A stretch of 64,000 nt of DNA, from assembly GCF_039541575.1 (NCBI RefSeq), contig NZ_BAABGM010000015.1:62001-126000 (forward strand), read 5' to 3'. The number at the start of each line of letters is the position of its first letter. Position 1 is the first letter of the stretch. The DNA is from Fodinibacter luteus (GTDB lineage: Bacteria > Actinomycetota > Actinomycetes > Actinomycetales > Dermatophilaceae). Shown here in pieces: positions 52,598-61,343 of the stretch. The notes under the pieces were generated by a model. That model made no database searches and was not told the origin of the DNA. It saw only the letters and a program-made list of their open reading frames with translations. Made by a program: the position numbers and the translations under genes.

Positions 52598-53262
52598 CCC
52601 CCGGCCGCGGTGAGCCGGGTCCACCGGTTGGAGCGGAACACCCGCACGTCCTCCCCCGGCGCGAGGAAACCCAGGGCGTACGCCGCGAAGGCCCCGCCGG
52701 CCCGCACGGCCACCTCGCCACCCGGCATCCCGCCCGGTGCGGCGGCGAGCAGGTCGGGGTGGGGGCCGGCCGCCTCGAGCACGTCACGGGCCCAGACCCG
52801 GTCGCGCACGAACCCGGCGGCGGCACCCCGCTCGCGCACGGCATCCGAGACCTCCGCCAGCCCGTCGCGGGCGACGGCGGCGAGGAGGTCACCGGGGAGG
52901 GTCCCGGCGGGTTCCCACGGCCCGCGCGGTGGGGTGAGCGCGGACCAGGGCGCGAGCGCCCGGGTCGGCGGCAGCGGCAGATCGGTACCGAGGACGTCGC
53001 GGGCCGTCCGGTCGGTGACGGCCCCGAGTGGCACGACGACGTCGACCTCGGCGGCCTCGGCGAGCGTGAAGGTGCGCAGGCCGAGCACGGTGCCCTCGGC
53101 GAGGATGCCGGTGCCGGGCAGCACGCCGACCCACGCCGCGAGCACCCCGCCGTCCGCCTGGAGGCGCATCGCACCCTCGTCGTCGACGGCGCGGGCCCGG
53201 GCCGCGAACCGGCCGAGGTCCGCGAGGGACTGCGGGTCGGCGAGCCGCAGGACCTCGCTCAC
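52579..53262 (-). CDS. Conserved protein of unknown function
   Basis: A 227-aa soluble protein, rich in Ala, Gly and Leu, with no signal peptide or membrane helix. Segments such as VDVVVPLGAVTDR and GDLLAAVARDGLAEVSDAVR suggest an alpha/beta fold. No catalytic motif is recognised. GTG overlaps the stop of the thioesterase gene (GTGA), so the two are co-translated; a link to acyl-CoA metabolism is only a guess. Confidence 0.75.
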   Translation of the reverse strand: MSEVLRLADPQSLADLGRFAARARAVDDEGAMRLQADGGVLAAWVGVLPGTGILAEGTVLGLRTFTLAEAAEVDVVVPLGAVTDRTARDVLGTDLPLPPTRALAPWSALTPPRGPWEPAGTLPGDLLAAVARDGLAEVSDAVRERGAAAGFVRDRVWARDVLEAAGPHPDLLAAAPGGMPGGEVAVRAGGAFAAYALGFLAPGEDVRVFRSNRWTRLTAAGGHVLMR

Positions 53263-53720
53263 CGGTTCGCCCAGCGGAAGCGCACCGGCTCCCCTCGGTG
53301 CGCGGAGAGCTGCTCGCGGGCCTCGGCGGTGAGCCGCCGCGGGCGGGCCGTCGCGAAGTCGTAGAGGACCAGCCCGGTCTCGGCGACGGCGTACACGTGC
53401 TCGCCCACGCCCTCGGGGTCGCGCACGGTGTACCCGAGGTCGAAGCCGGCGCCGTGCACGTGCGTGACCCACATGTCGACCTCGACGGGCTCCGGGCGGT
53501 ACGTCAGCGGGGCGCGGTACTCGATGGCGTGCCGCGACACGACGATGCCCTCGTCGAGCAGCGTGGGCCGGTCGGGGAACCAGACGCGGAAGCCGATGAC
53601 GCGGGCGTCCTCGAGGAGCCGGAGGTACTGGACGTTGTTGACGTGGCCGTAGGCGTCCATGTCGGACCAACGCAACGGCACCTCGACGCGGTAGGGCTGG
53701 GGCACGGCGGCGTCTGGCAT
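53259..53720 (-). CDS. Acyl-CoA thioesterase, 4HBT/YbgC-like
   Basis: A 153-aa single hotdog-fold protein. RWSDMDAYGHVNNVQYLRLL (about residues 14-33) is the 4HBT motif with the catalytic Asp, and EYRAPLTYRPEPVEVDMWVT follows. These enzymes cleave small acyl-CoA or hydroxybenzoyl-CoA esters. ATG at 53720 has GAGAGG 9 nt upstream; ATG at 53729 lies too close to it. It is translationally coupled to the downstream gene. Confidence 0.9.
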   Translation of the reverse strand: MPDAAVPQPYRVEVPLRWSDMDAYGHVNNVQYLRLLEDARVIGFRVWFPDRPTLLDEGIVVSRHAIEYRAPLTYRPEPVEVDMWVTHVHGAGFDLGYTVRDPEGVGEHVYAVAETGLVLYDFATARPRRLTAEAREQLSAHRGEPVRFRWANR

Positions 53721-53768
53721 GTGGACCATCCTCTCAGCCCCTCGCCGCCCCGGGCGCTCGGCGCTTGC

Positions 53769-53872
53769 GTCCGGCACCCCGGGGGTCAGGGGCCCCAACC
53801 TGCCGGACGTCCCCGGACCCCCCCACGCGGACGTCCGGCACCCTGGGGGTCAGGGACCCCGACCTGCCGGAC
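53769..53872. repeat. Two 40-bp REP-like palindromes
   Basis: Copies at 53769-53808 and 53833-53872 have arms GTCCGGCA / TGCCGGAC and inner CC(C/T)GGGGGTCAGGG(G/A)CCCC. They are 64 bp apart and match the element at 7017-7056. Short CGTCGCGCTGCGG repeats follow at about 53871-53920. Confidence 0.85.
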
Positions 53873-53954
53873 GTCGCGCTGCGGGCGGACGTCGCGCTGC
53901 GGGGCGTCGGCCGCGCTGCGGGGGGCGTCGGACGGGCGGGCCTACGCTGGGCCG

Positions 53955-55403
53955 ATGCCGCTGCTCGCCTCGACGACGACCCGCCTGGACCACCTGCTCG
54001 CCACGGCGCAGCGCGACGGACGCCTGCCGTCCGTCGCCGCCGGGCTCGTGCGCGGCGGCGAGCTCGTGTGGAGCGGAGCGGTCGGCACCGTCGACGGGCG
54101 GGCGGGTGGGCGTCCTGCGGACGCCGACACGCAGTACCGGATGGGGTCCATCACGAAGACGTTCGTCGCGGTGTGCGTGCTGCGCCTGCGCGACGCGGGG
54201 CGGCTCGACCTCACCGACCGGTTCGGCGCGCACGTGCCCGGCTCCGCGCTCGACGACGTCACCCTCGAGCAGCTGCTCACGCACGCCGGCGGGGTGCAGG
54301 CCGAGACCGGCGGCCCGTGGTGGGAGCGGAGCCCCGGCGGGGACTGGGAGGCGCTCGTCGCCGGGCCGGTCGGCCAGCGCTTCCGGGGCGGCCGGCGCTT
54401 CCACTACTCCAACGTCGGGTACGCCGCGCTCGGCCGCCTGCTCGAGGTGCACCACGGCCGCGGGTGGGCGGACGTCGTGCGTGACGAGCTGCTCGAGCCC
54501 CTCGCGATGAGCCGCACCACGACGCGGCCGGCCGGCGCGGCCGCCCACGGGCTGGCGGTGCACCCCTTCGCCGACGTGCTCCTCCCCGAGCCGGAGCACG
54601 ACGCCGGGGCCATGGCGCCCGCCGGGCAGCTGTGGACCACCGTCGAGGACCTCGCCCGGTGGGCGGCCTTCCTCGGGGGTGCGACCCAGGGGCTGCTGTC
54701 GGAGCAGACCCTCGCCGAGATGCTCGAGCCGCACCACGTCGTCGACGACCCCGGCCAGCCCTGGACGGGAGCGCACGGCCTGGGCTGGCAGGTGTGGAAC
54801 GTCGCCGGGGCCCGGTACGCCGGTCACGGCGGGTCGATGCCCGGCTTCCTCGCGGCCCTGAGGGTGCGGCTGGATGCCGGCGTGCCGGCGGGCGGGGCGG
54901 CGGCGGGCCTGCGGCCCTCGGGAGGCGACGGCACGGCATCCGGCTCGCTCGGGGCGGCCGGCGGGGCGGCCGGCGACGGTGTCGTGCTCCTGACGAACAC
55001 GACGTCGAGCCCCGCCACCCGGACCCTCGCCTCGGACCTGCTCGCGACCCTCGCGGCGCACGAGCCGGCGCCGGTCCAGCCGTGGTCGGCGGGCGGGGAT
55101 GCCGGCCTGCTCGAGCTCGTCGGGACGTGGCACTGGGGACCGGCCGTCGAGGTGGCCACGGTCGTCGGTGAGCACCTCGTCCTCGGCGAGCCCGGCGCCG
55201 GCCGCGGGTCACGCTTCCGGCGGGTGGGGGGCGACGTCTGGGAGGGTCTCGACGGCTACCACGCGGGCGAGCCGCTGCGAGTGGTCCGGCGGCGCGACGG
55301 GTCCGTGTCGCACCTCGACCTCGCCTCGTTCCGCTTCACCCGCACCCCCTACGACCCGACGGCGGACGTCCCGGGCGGGGTGGACGAGGCCGGCTGGGCC
55401 TGA
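53955..55403 (+). CDS. Serine hydrolase, beta-lactamase/class C-like
   Basis: A 482-aa member of the penicillin-binding-protein-like serine hydrolases. Catalytic SITK (about 65-68), YSN (about 150-152) and HGGSMPGF (KTG-like position) are visible. No signal peptide or membrane helix, so it is probably cytoplasmic; peptidase or esterase activity is possible. The C-terminal about 120 residues form a beta-rich domain. ATG at 53955 begins just before the domain. The 3' end overlaps the convergent serine hydrolase gene by 55 bp. Confidence 0.88.
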   Translation: MPLLASTTTRLDHLLATAQRDGRLPSVAAGLVRGGELVWSGAVGTVDGRAGGRPADADTQYRMGSITKTFVAVCVLRLRDAGRLDLTDRFGAHVPGSALDDVTLEQLLTHAGGVQAETGGPWWERSPGGDWEALVAGPVGQRFRGGRRFHYSNVGYAALGRLLEVHHGRGWADVVRDELLEPLAMSRTTTRPAGAAAHGLAVHPFADVLLPEPEHDAGAMAPAGQLWTTVEDLARWAAFLGGATQGLLSEQTLAEMLEPHHVVDDPGQPWTGAHGLGWQVWNVAGARYAGHGGSMPGFLAALRVRLDAGVPAGGAAAGLRPSGGDGTASGSLGAAGGAAGDGVVLLTNTTSSPATRTLASDLLATLAAHEPAPVQPWSAGGDAGLLELVGTWHWGPAVEVATVVGEHLVLGEPGAGRGSRFRRVGGDVWEGLDGYHAGEPLRVVRRRDGSVSHLDLASFRFTRTPYDPTADVPGGVDEAGWA

Positions 55404-57031
55404 GCGGTCGACGACCGGGGGCGGGTCGGCCGCGACCGGGCGAGCAGCACGAGGCGCACGACCCCGAGCACCGCCGCGAGCACCGCGACGGTCGCCAGGA
55501 GCCGCAGGTCGGGTGACTGGAGGACGACGCGCACCGGTGTGTCGACGAGCGCCGGGACGACGACGAGGAAGGCCATCACCGCCGCGACGTCGACGAGCCC
55601 CGCGAGCAGGACCACCACGCGGTCGACCCGGCGCCACCGCCCACCTCCCGAGCGCCGACGCACCGCGCGCAGCGCGACCAGCCCGAGACCGACCTGCACG
55701 ACGACGAGCAGCGCCAGGGCCTGCTTGCCCCAGCGGTACAGGGGGTCGGGCGGGGGCTCGCGCTCGGCGAGGGGCACACCGAGGAGCAGCCGCTGGACGT
55801 TGTACGCGACCCGGACGAGCTGGCCCTCGTCGGTGGTGTCGTTGGCGTTCGCCAGGACGACGAAGCCGAGGTCGTCCTCGGGCACCATCCACATCATCGA
55901 CCGGTAGGCCAGGGACGCGCCGTCGTGGGCGAGCACCTCTCGCTGCAGCAGCGGGTCGTCCGCCGCGGGGTCGGCGGGGAGGACGACGAGCCCGCCGCCG
56001 TAGCCGCTCCCGGAGCCGGTGTCCGCGCCCGTGTGCAGCCACTCCCACGAGGCCGCGGTGAACGCGGGCGCCTCGCCGAGGTGGGCCGCGAGGAGCAGCC
56101 CGAGGTCGCGGGCGCTCGAGAACATCCGGAACGACCCGACCATCCCGTCGGGCATGCGCGGTCGCTCCGGCCGGTACCCGAGCGCGAGCCACCGGTAGTG
56201 ACCGAGGGCGAGCCCGGCCTCCTGCGCGACGCCCGGGTCGGTGGTCGAGGCGGTCATCCCGAGCGGCCCGAACACCTCGGCACCGAGGAACTCCTCGTAG
56301 TCGCGCCCGGACACCCGCTCGACGAGCAGGGCGAGGACGTCGTACCCCGCGTTCGTGTACGCGAACGCCGACGGCCGCAGCTCGTCCGCGAGCCGCTCGA
56401 CGTTGCCCTCCAGGGTCGACCCGGTGCCGCCCGAGAACGAGTCGAGCCCGTCCCGGGTCGTCGGACCCGCCCGGTGGCTCAGCAGGTCGGTCACGGTCAC
56501 GGTGTCCCCGCCGGGAGCCAGCTCGGGCAGGTAGGTCGTCACGGGCAGGTCGGGGTCGACCGCACCGTCCTCGACGAGGCGGGCCACCGCGAGCGCGGTC
56601 ACCGACTTCGACAGCGACGCGATGAGGAACGGCGTCGTCGGCGTCACCGGTGTGCCGACGTCGTCCGCGGTGCCGAGGCCCACCTCGAGCACGGGCTCGC
56701 CCCCGGAGACGAGGACGGCGGCCATCCCCGGGACGCCGAGCGCCACCCGCTCCTCCTCGAGGTACGCCTCGACCGCGGCGAGGCGCTGCTCGTCGACGAC
56801 GGGGCCCGGGGCGCGGATGGGCGCGGTGCCGGGCGCGGTCGCGACGGGCCCGGCATCCGCGACGATCCCGGCATCCACCGCGGTCCCGCCATCCACCGCG
56901 GCCCCGGTACCCGCGGCAGGGCCGGCACCCGCTGCGGGGCCGAGGGCGAGCAACAGCACGACGAGGGGCAGACCGGCAATGGTCCGGGCTCGCGGCACGA
57001 GCCCCGACGCGGCTGCGGGCGCGGCGACCAT
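55349..57031 (-). CDS. Exported serine hydrolase with C-terminal membrane helices
   Basis: A 560-aa beta-lactamase-superfamily protein. The signal peptide (about 1-40) is followed by an Ala/Gly/Thr-rich stretch, then the catalytic domain with SLSK (about 138-141), YTN (about 224-226) and HDGASLAY. The C-terminus has three to four membrane helices (KQALALLVVVQVGLGLVALR, VVVLLAGLVDVAAVMAFLVV, LLATVAVLAAVLGVVRLVLL), so the catalytic domain is held outside the membrane. ATG at 57031 has a strong GGAGGGAGG site. Related proteins include PbpX/EstB-like cell-wall or ester hydrolases. The substrate is unknown. Confidence 0.88.
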   Translation of the reverse strand: MVAAPAAASGLVPRARTIAGLPLVVLLLALGPAAGAGPAAGTGAAVDGGTAVDAGIVADAGPVATAPGTAPIRAPGPVVDEQRLAAVEAYLEEERVALGVPGMAAVLVSGGEPVLEVGLGTADDVGTPVTPTTPFLIASLSKSVTALAVARLVEDGAVDPDLPVTTYLPELAPGGDTVTVTDLLSHRAGPTTRDGLDSFSGGTGSTLEGNVERLADELRPSAFAYTNAGYDVLALLVERVSGRDYEEFLGAEVFGPLGMTASTTDPGVAQEAGLALGHYRWLALGYRPERPRMPDGMVGSFRMFSSARDLGLLLAAHLGEAPAFTAASWEWLHTGADTGSGSGYGGGLVVLPADPAADDPLLQREVLAHDGASLAYRSMMWMVPEDDLGFVVLANANDTTDEGQLVRVAYNVQRLLLGVPLAEREPPPDPLYRWGKQALALLVVVQVGLGLVALRAVRRRSGGGRWRRVDRVVVLLAGLVDVAAVMAFLVVVPALVDTPVRVVLQSPDLRLLATVAVLAAVLGVVRLVLLARSRPTRPRSSTAQAQPASSTPPGTSAVGS

Positions 57032-57152
57032 CGGCCCTCCCTCCTGCCCCGGGGCCTTCCAGCGTCGGGGGTGGCGCTCGATGGTGTCAACGGTGGGGCC
57101 CTGTGGACGACGCGCAGGCGCTGTCGGCCACCCGGCATACGGTGGTCGCACC

Positions 57153-59366
57153 ATGACGAACCCGACGGATGCCGCCCTCGCACCTCCCGCGCCCTCCTCC
57201 CCCGCGCCCGCGCCCTCCTCCCCCGCGCTTGCGCCCTCCTCCCCCGCGCCCGCGCCCTCCTCCCCCGCGCCCGAGCTCACCGACCGAGCCCGCGAGGCCC
57301 TGCGACGGCTCGTCGGGCACCCGGACGCCGACTTCCGCGACGGCCAGCTCGAGGCGGTCTCGGCCCTCGTCGCCGACCGGTCACGGGTGCTCGTCGTGCA
57401 GCGCACCGGCTGGGGCAAGTCGGCCGTCTACTTCGTCTCGACGGCACTGCGGCGCGCCGAGGGCGCCGGCCCCACGGTCATCATCAGCCCGCTCCTCGCC
57501 CTCATGCGCGACCAGATCGCGGCCGCGGCCCGGGCCGGCATCCGCGCGGTGTCGATGAACTCGGCGAACGCCCAGGACTGGGACGAGGTCCGGGCCGCCC
57601 TCGCCGACGACGCCGTCGACGTGCTCCTCGTCAGCCCCGAGCGGCTCAACAACCCGCGCTTCCGCGACGAGCAGCTCCCCGACCTCGCCCGGCGCTGCGG
57701 CCTGCTCGTCGTCGACGAGGCCCACTGCGTCAGCGACTGGGGGCACGACTTCCGTCCCGACTACCGACGCATCCGCGACCTCCTCGCCGGGCTGCCGGCC
57801 GACACCCCCGTGCTCGCGACGACGGCCACGGCCAACGCGCGCGTCGTCACCGACGTCGTCGAGCAGCTCGAGGTCGGCGGGCGCCCCGTGCTCACGGTGC
57901 GCGGCGGGCTGGCCCGCGACTCGCTGCGCCTCGGCGTGCTGCGCTCGATGTCGCCCGAGCAGCGCCTCGGCTGGCTCGTCGCCCACCTCGACGAGCTGCC
58001 GGGCAGCGGCATCGTCTACACCCTCACCGTGTCGGCCGCCGAGGACGTCGCGGCAGCGCTGTCGGATGCCGGGCTGCCCGTCGCGTCGTACACCGGCCGC
58101 ACCGACCCCGCCGACCGCGAGCGCCTCGAGGACGCCCTGCGCCGCAACGAGGTCAAGGCCCTCGTCGCGACCTCGGCCCTCGGCATGGGCTTCGACAAGC
58201 CCGACCTCGGCTTCGTCGTGCACCTCGGCGCACCGAGCTCGCCCGTCGCCTACTACCAGCAGGTCGGGCGCGCCGGGCGGGCCACCGACCGGGCCGACGT
58301 CCTGCTCATGCCCGGCCCGGAGGACCGCGACATCTGGTCGTACTTCGCGTCGGTGTCGATGCCGCGCGAGGAGCAGGCCGAGGCGGTGCTGCGCACCCTC
58401 GCCGAGGCCGGCCGCCCCCTGTCGACGGCCGCGCTCGAGACCGCCGTCGACGTGCGACGTACCCGGCTCGAGCTGCTCCTCAAGGTGCTCGACGTCGACG
58501 GCGCGGTGCAGCGGGTGTCCGGTGGCTGGGTCGCCACCGGGGTGCCGTGGGTCTACGACGCCGAGCGCTACGAGCGGGTGGCCGCCGCCCGGCGCCACGA
58601 GCAGCAGCTCATGGTCGACTACGAGCGCACGGACGCCTGCCGGATGGCGTTCCTGCAGGAGACCCTCGACGACGACACCGCCGTGCCCTGCGGTCGCTGC
58701 GACGGCTGCGCCGGACCGTGGTACCCCACGCAGGTGCCCGACCGGGTCGTCGGGGCCGCTCGCGAGCGCCTCGCCCGGGCGGGCGTCGACCTCGACCCGC
58801 GGGTGCAGTGGCCCACGGGGATGGACCGGCTCGGGGTTCCCGTCAAGGGCCGGATCCCGGTCGAGGAGTCGATCCTCGCGGGCCGGGCCCTGGCCCGGCT
58901 GTCCGACCTCGCGTGGGGCCAGCGGCTGCGCGAGCTGCTGCGCGAGGACACCCCGGCGGGCCCCGAGCTGCTGCGTGCCTGCGTGCCGGTGCTCGCCGAG
59001 TGGGGCTGGGCCGAGCGCCCCGTCGGCGTCGTCGCCGTGCCGTCCCGCGCGCACCCCGCCCTCGTGCGCTCCCTCGCGGCCGGCCTCGCCGAGATCGGGC
59101 GACTGCCCCTGCTCGGCGGCCTCGACCTCACCCACGGCGGCCCGACCGGGGAGGCCGGGGGCAACAGCGCGTTCCGGCTCGCCGGCGTCTGGGAGCGTCT
59201 CGTCGTCGGCCCCGAGCTCGCGAGGGCCCTCGTCGGCCTTCGTGGCCCGGTGCTGCTCGTCGACGACCTCGTCTCGTCGCGGTGGACCCTCACCGTGGCC
59301 GGGCGCGCCCTACGCCTGGCCGGGGCGCCCGGGGTGCTGCCGTTCGCGCTCGCGGTCGACGGCTGA
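57153..59366 (+). CDS. RecQ-like ATP-dependent helicase with C-terminal PRTase-like segment
   Basis: A 737-aa SF2 helicase for DNA repair or recombination. An N-terminal Pro/Ser/Ala repeat (APAPSSP units, about 10-43) precedes the helicase core: Walker A QRTGWGKSAVY (about 83), DEAH box VVDEAHCVSDWGHDFRP (about 186), TATAN, and motif VI YYQQVGRAGR. Four Cys (CRMAF ... CGRCDGC, about 496-516) form the RecQ zinc site. HRDC is absent. The last about 40 residues, GPVLLVDDLVSSRWTLTVAG, resemble the PRPP-binding loop of phosphoribosyltransferases (VDDxxxTGxT) with the TG replaced by RW. The gene end is tandemly duplicated downstream. Confidence 0.88.
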   Translation: MTNPTDAALAPPAPSSPAPAPSSPALAPSSPAPAPSSPAPELTDRAREALRRLVGHPDADFRDGQLEAVSALVADRSRVLVVQRTGWGKSAVYFVSTALRRAEGAGPTVIISPLLALMRDQIAAAARAGIRAVSMNSANAQDWDEVRAALADDAVDVLLVSPERLNNPRFRDEQLPDLARRCGLLVVDEAHCVSDWGHDFRPDYRRIRDLLAGLPADTPVLATTATANARVVTDVVEQLEVGGRPVLTVRGGLARDSLRLGVLRSMSPEQRLGWLVAHLDELPGSGIVYTLTVSAAEDVAAALSDAGLPVASYTGRTDPADRERLEDALRRNEVKALVATSALGMGFDKPDLGFVVHLGAPSSPVAYYQQVGRAGRATDRADVLLMPGPEDRDIWSYFASVSMPREEQAEAVLRTLAEAGRPLSTAALETAVDVRRTRLELLLKVLDVDGAVQRVSGGWVATGVPWVYDAERYERVAAARRHEQQLMVDYERTDACRMAFLQETLDDDTAVPCGRCDGCAGPWYPTQVPDRVVGAARERLARAGVDLDPRVQWPTGMDRLGVPVKGRIPVEESILAGRALARLSDLAWGQRLRELLREDTPAGPELLRACVPVLAEWGWAERPVGVVAVPSRAHPALVRSLAAGLAEIGRLPLLGGLDLTHGGPTGEAGGNSAFRLAGVWERLVVGPELARALVGLRGPVLLVDDLVSSRWTLTVAGRALRLAGAPGVLPFALAVDG

Positions 59367-59500
59367 GGGCCGGGCCGCCGCAGGGGTGCCCCGGCACCGG
59401 ACGTCGCCGGCGAGCGGGCCGTCGGCTCGCGGTCGACGGCTGAGGGCCGGGCCGCCGCAGGGGTGCCCCGGCACCGGACGTCGCCGGCGAGCGGGCCGTC
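59348..59500. repeat. Stop-spanning 77-bp tandem duplication
   Basis: Units 59348-59424 and 59425-59500 are almost identical (GCTCGCGGTCGACGGCTGAG, GCCGCCGCAGGGGTGCCC, CACCGGACGTCGCCGGCGAG, CGGGCCGTC). The first contains the last codons and stop of the helicase gene (59364-59366), the second repeats them at 59441. Confidence 0.9.
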
Positions 59501-59591
59501 CACTGCGGCGGCTGCGCGCCCGCTCTGATCCGTGCGCCACACGTCCACCACGGGGGCACGTCCCGGGGTGACGATGAGGGTGGAGGCGACG

Positions 59592-60545
59592 ATGTCCGGC
59601 AGCCGTGTGGTTGGGCCCGCCGTCGCGGCCCTCCTCGTGGGGCTCGCGGCCTGTGGCCCGTCGACGCCCGGCGCCGCCCCGAGCCCGACCCCCACCCCGC
59701 GGCCGAATGCCACGTCGACGGCATCCACGACGATCCCGACGGTCCCGCCGAGCACGACGACGCCGCCGCCGGGCACGGCATCCCCGTCGCCGACGACCCG
59801 ACCCACGACACCGGCGACACCGGTGGCCCCCACCCGGCCGGCTCCGACCCGGCCGGCACCGACCCGGCCGGTCGCGCCCCCTGTCCCGGCGACCGACCCG
59901 GCCTGCACCGTCGCGGGGCGCCACCTCGGGGAGGACGTCGAGGTCGTCCGGACGAGCCGGCGGGTCGTGGCGCTCACCTTCGACGGCGGCGCGAGCGACG
60001 CGGCGGTGGCCCCGATCCTCGCGACCCTGGCCCGCGAAGGGGTGCCTGCCACCTTCTTCCTCACCGGTGACTTCGCCCGCGACCACCGCGCCGCCGCCCG
60101 GGCGATCGCCGCGGCCCACCCCGTCGGCAACCACACCGAGAACCACCCCGACCTCACGACGCTGCGGTCGACGGCCGTCGTCGACGAGGTCCGCGACGGC
60201 GCCGCGACGATCCGCTCGGTCACGGGCCGCACGACGGCGCCGTGGTTCCGCTTCCCGTTCGGGGCGCGCGACGACCGCACGATCCGGCTCGTCAACGAGG
60301 AGTGCTACGTCGCTGTGCGATGGAGCGTCGACAGCCTGGGCTGGAAGGGCACGAGCGGCGGGATGACGAGCGCGAGGGTGCGCGACCGGGTGCTCGGCGC
60401 CGCCCGCCCCGGGCTCATCGTGCTCATGCACGTCGGTGCCAACCCCGACGACGGCACGACCCTCGACGCCGACGCGCTCCCCGCGGTCATCGACGGGCTC
60501 CGGGAGGCCGGCTACTCGTTCGTCAGCCTGCCGCAGGTCCTGTGA
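59592..60545 (+). CDS. Lipoprotein polysaccharide deacetylase (NodB homology)
   Basis: A 317-aa protein. Lipoprotein signal peptide with lipobox LAAC (about residues 20-23), a Thr/Pro-rich stalk (about 25-105, with APTRP repeats), then a CE4 NodB domain: LTFDGGASD (motif 1, with Gly in place of the usual second Asp), GNHTENHPDL (motif 2 His-x3-His), FRFPFGARD (motif 3), and VLMHVG near the C-terminus. CE4 enzymes remove acetyl groups from peptidoglycan, chitin or similar polymers at the cell surface. ATG at 59592 follows GGAGG by 5 nt. Its end overlaps the convergent YczE-like gene by 23 bp. Confidence 0.88.
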   Translation: MSGSRVVGPAVAALLVGLAACGPSTPGAAPSPTPTPRPNATSTASTTIPTVPPSTTTPPPGTASPSPTTRPTTPATPVAPTRPAPTRPAPTRPVAPPVPATDPACTVAGRHLGEDVEVVRTSRRVVALTFDGGASDAAVAPILATLAREGVPATFFLTGDFARDHRAAARAIAAAHPVGNHTENHPDLTTLRSTAVVDEVRDGAATIRSVTGRTTAPWFRFPFGARDDRTIRLVNEECYVAVRWSVDSLGWKGTSGGMTSARVRDRVLGAARPGLIVLMHVGANPDDGTTLDADALPAVIDGLREAGYSFVSLPQVL

Positions 60546-61281
60546 CCTCGGCCGCGACCGGCCCCGCCGCCTCGGCGGGCTCGCGTGGCACCCGGGGCGA
60601 CCGGGGCGCCGGCCGCTCGACGCGGACCGTGAGCATCGGCAGGAAGAGCTGGACCACCGGCCCGATGAGCAGGGCGTAGAGCACCGTCCCGACCCCCACG
60701 ATGCCGCCGAGCAGGAAGCCGACGACGACGACGGTGACCTCGAGCGAGGTGCGGACGAGGCGGATCGAGCGGCCGGTGCGCCGGGCGAGCCCGGTCATGA
60801 GCCCGTCGCGCGCCCCTGGTCCGAGCTGGCTTCCGATGTACATGGCGCCCGCGACACCGTTGCCGACGATCGCGACGAGCATGACGAGCACCCGCCAGCC
60901 CAGGCCCTCGACGGGCGGCACGAGGGCGAGGGTCGCGTCGATCGCGAGGCCGATGACGACGGCGTTGAGCACCGTGCCCAGACCCGGCCACTGCCGCAGC
61001 GGGATCCACAGCAGCAGGACCGCGAAGGAGACGACGATGCTCATCACGCCGTAGGACAGGGGGATGTGCTGGATGAGGCCGTAGTGCAGCACCCCCCACG
61101 GCTCGAGCCCGAGGTCGGCGCGCAGCAGTAGTGCCATCGAGACGCCGAAGAGCACGAGCCCGGCGAGCAGCTGGGTCACCCGGTGCGCGAGCCGACCCGC
61201 GCGCAGCTGCTCGACGGGGTTCATCGGCACGAGCTCGACACGGCGCTGCACACCGCGGCGGAGCAGCTTGATGGGGGTCAT
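60523..61281 (-). CDS. YczE/YitT-like membrane protein
   Basis: A 252-aa protein with five to six membrane helices (LLAGLVLFGVSMALLLRADL, VMSIVVSFAVLLLWIPLRQW, VLVMLVAIVGNGVAGAMYIG and others). GLEPWGVLHYGL and GSQLGPGARDGLMTGL are typical of the YczE group, often encoded next to MocR-type regulators as it is here. It is probably a transporter whose substrate is linked to the PLP-binding regulator. ATG at 61281 has CAGGA upstream; ATG at 61224 is an alternative start. Confidence 0.8.
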   Translation of the reverse strand: MTPIKLLRRGVQRRVELVPMNPVEQLRAGRLAHRVTQLLAGLVLFGVSMALLLRADLGLEPWGVLHYGLIQHIPLSYGVMSIVVSFAVLLLWIPLRQWPGLGTVLNAVVIGLAIDATLALVPPVEGLGWRVLVMLVAIVGNGVAGAMYIGSQLGPGARDGLMTGLARRTGRSIRLVRTSLEVTVVVVGFLLGGIVGVGTVLYALLIGPVVQLFLPMLTVRVERPAPRSPRVPREPAEAAGPVAAEVTGPAAG

Positions 61282-61301
61282 GGGCACCATCCTGCCCCGG
61301 A

Positions 61302-61341
61302 AGTGGCCTTCACTTCGATGGCCAATCCTGCAATAGTGGCC
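61302..61341. promoter_or_regulatory. Divergent control region with TGGCC direct repeats
   Basis: In the 62 bp between the YczE-like and MocR-like genes the words AGTGGCC, ATGGCC and AGTGGCC (TGGCC at 61304, 61319 and 61337) repeat in the same orientation. MocR-type regulators usually bind direct repeats in such divergent promoters. The last repeat abuts the ATG at 61344, suggesting autoregulation and a leaderless start. Confidence 0.5.
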
Positions 61342-61343
61342 AC

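Noticed and set aside
55925..59443. A 1172-codon plus-strand frame
   Set aside because: It runs antisense to the exported serine hydrolase and out of frame through the RecQ-like helicase. Composition is Arg/Pro-rich and no motif is seen.
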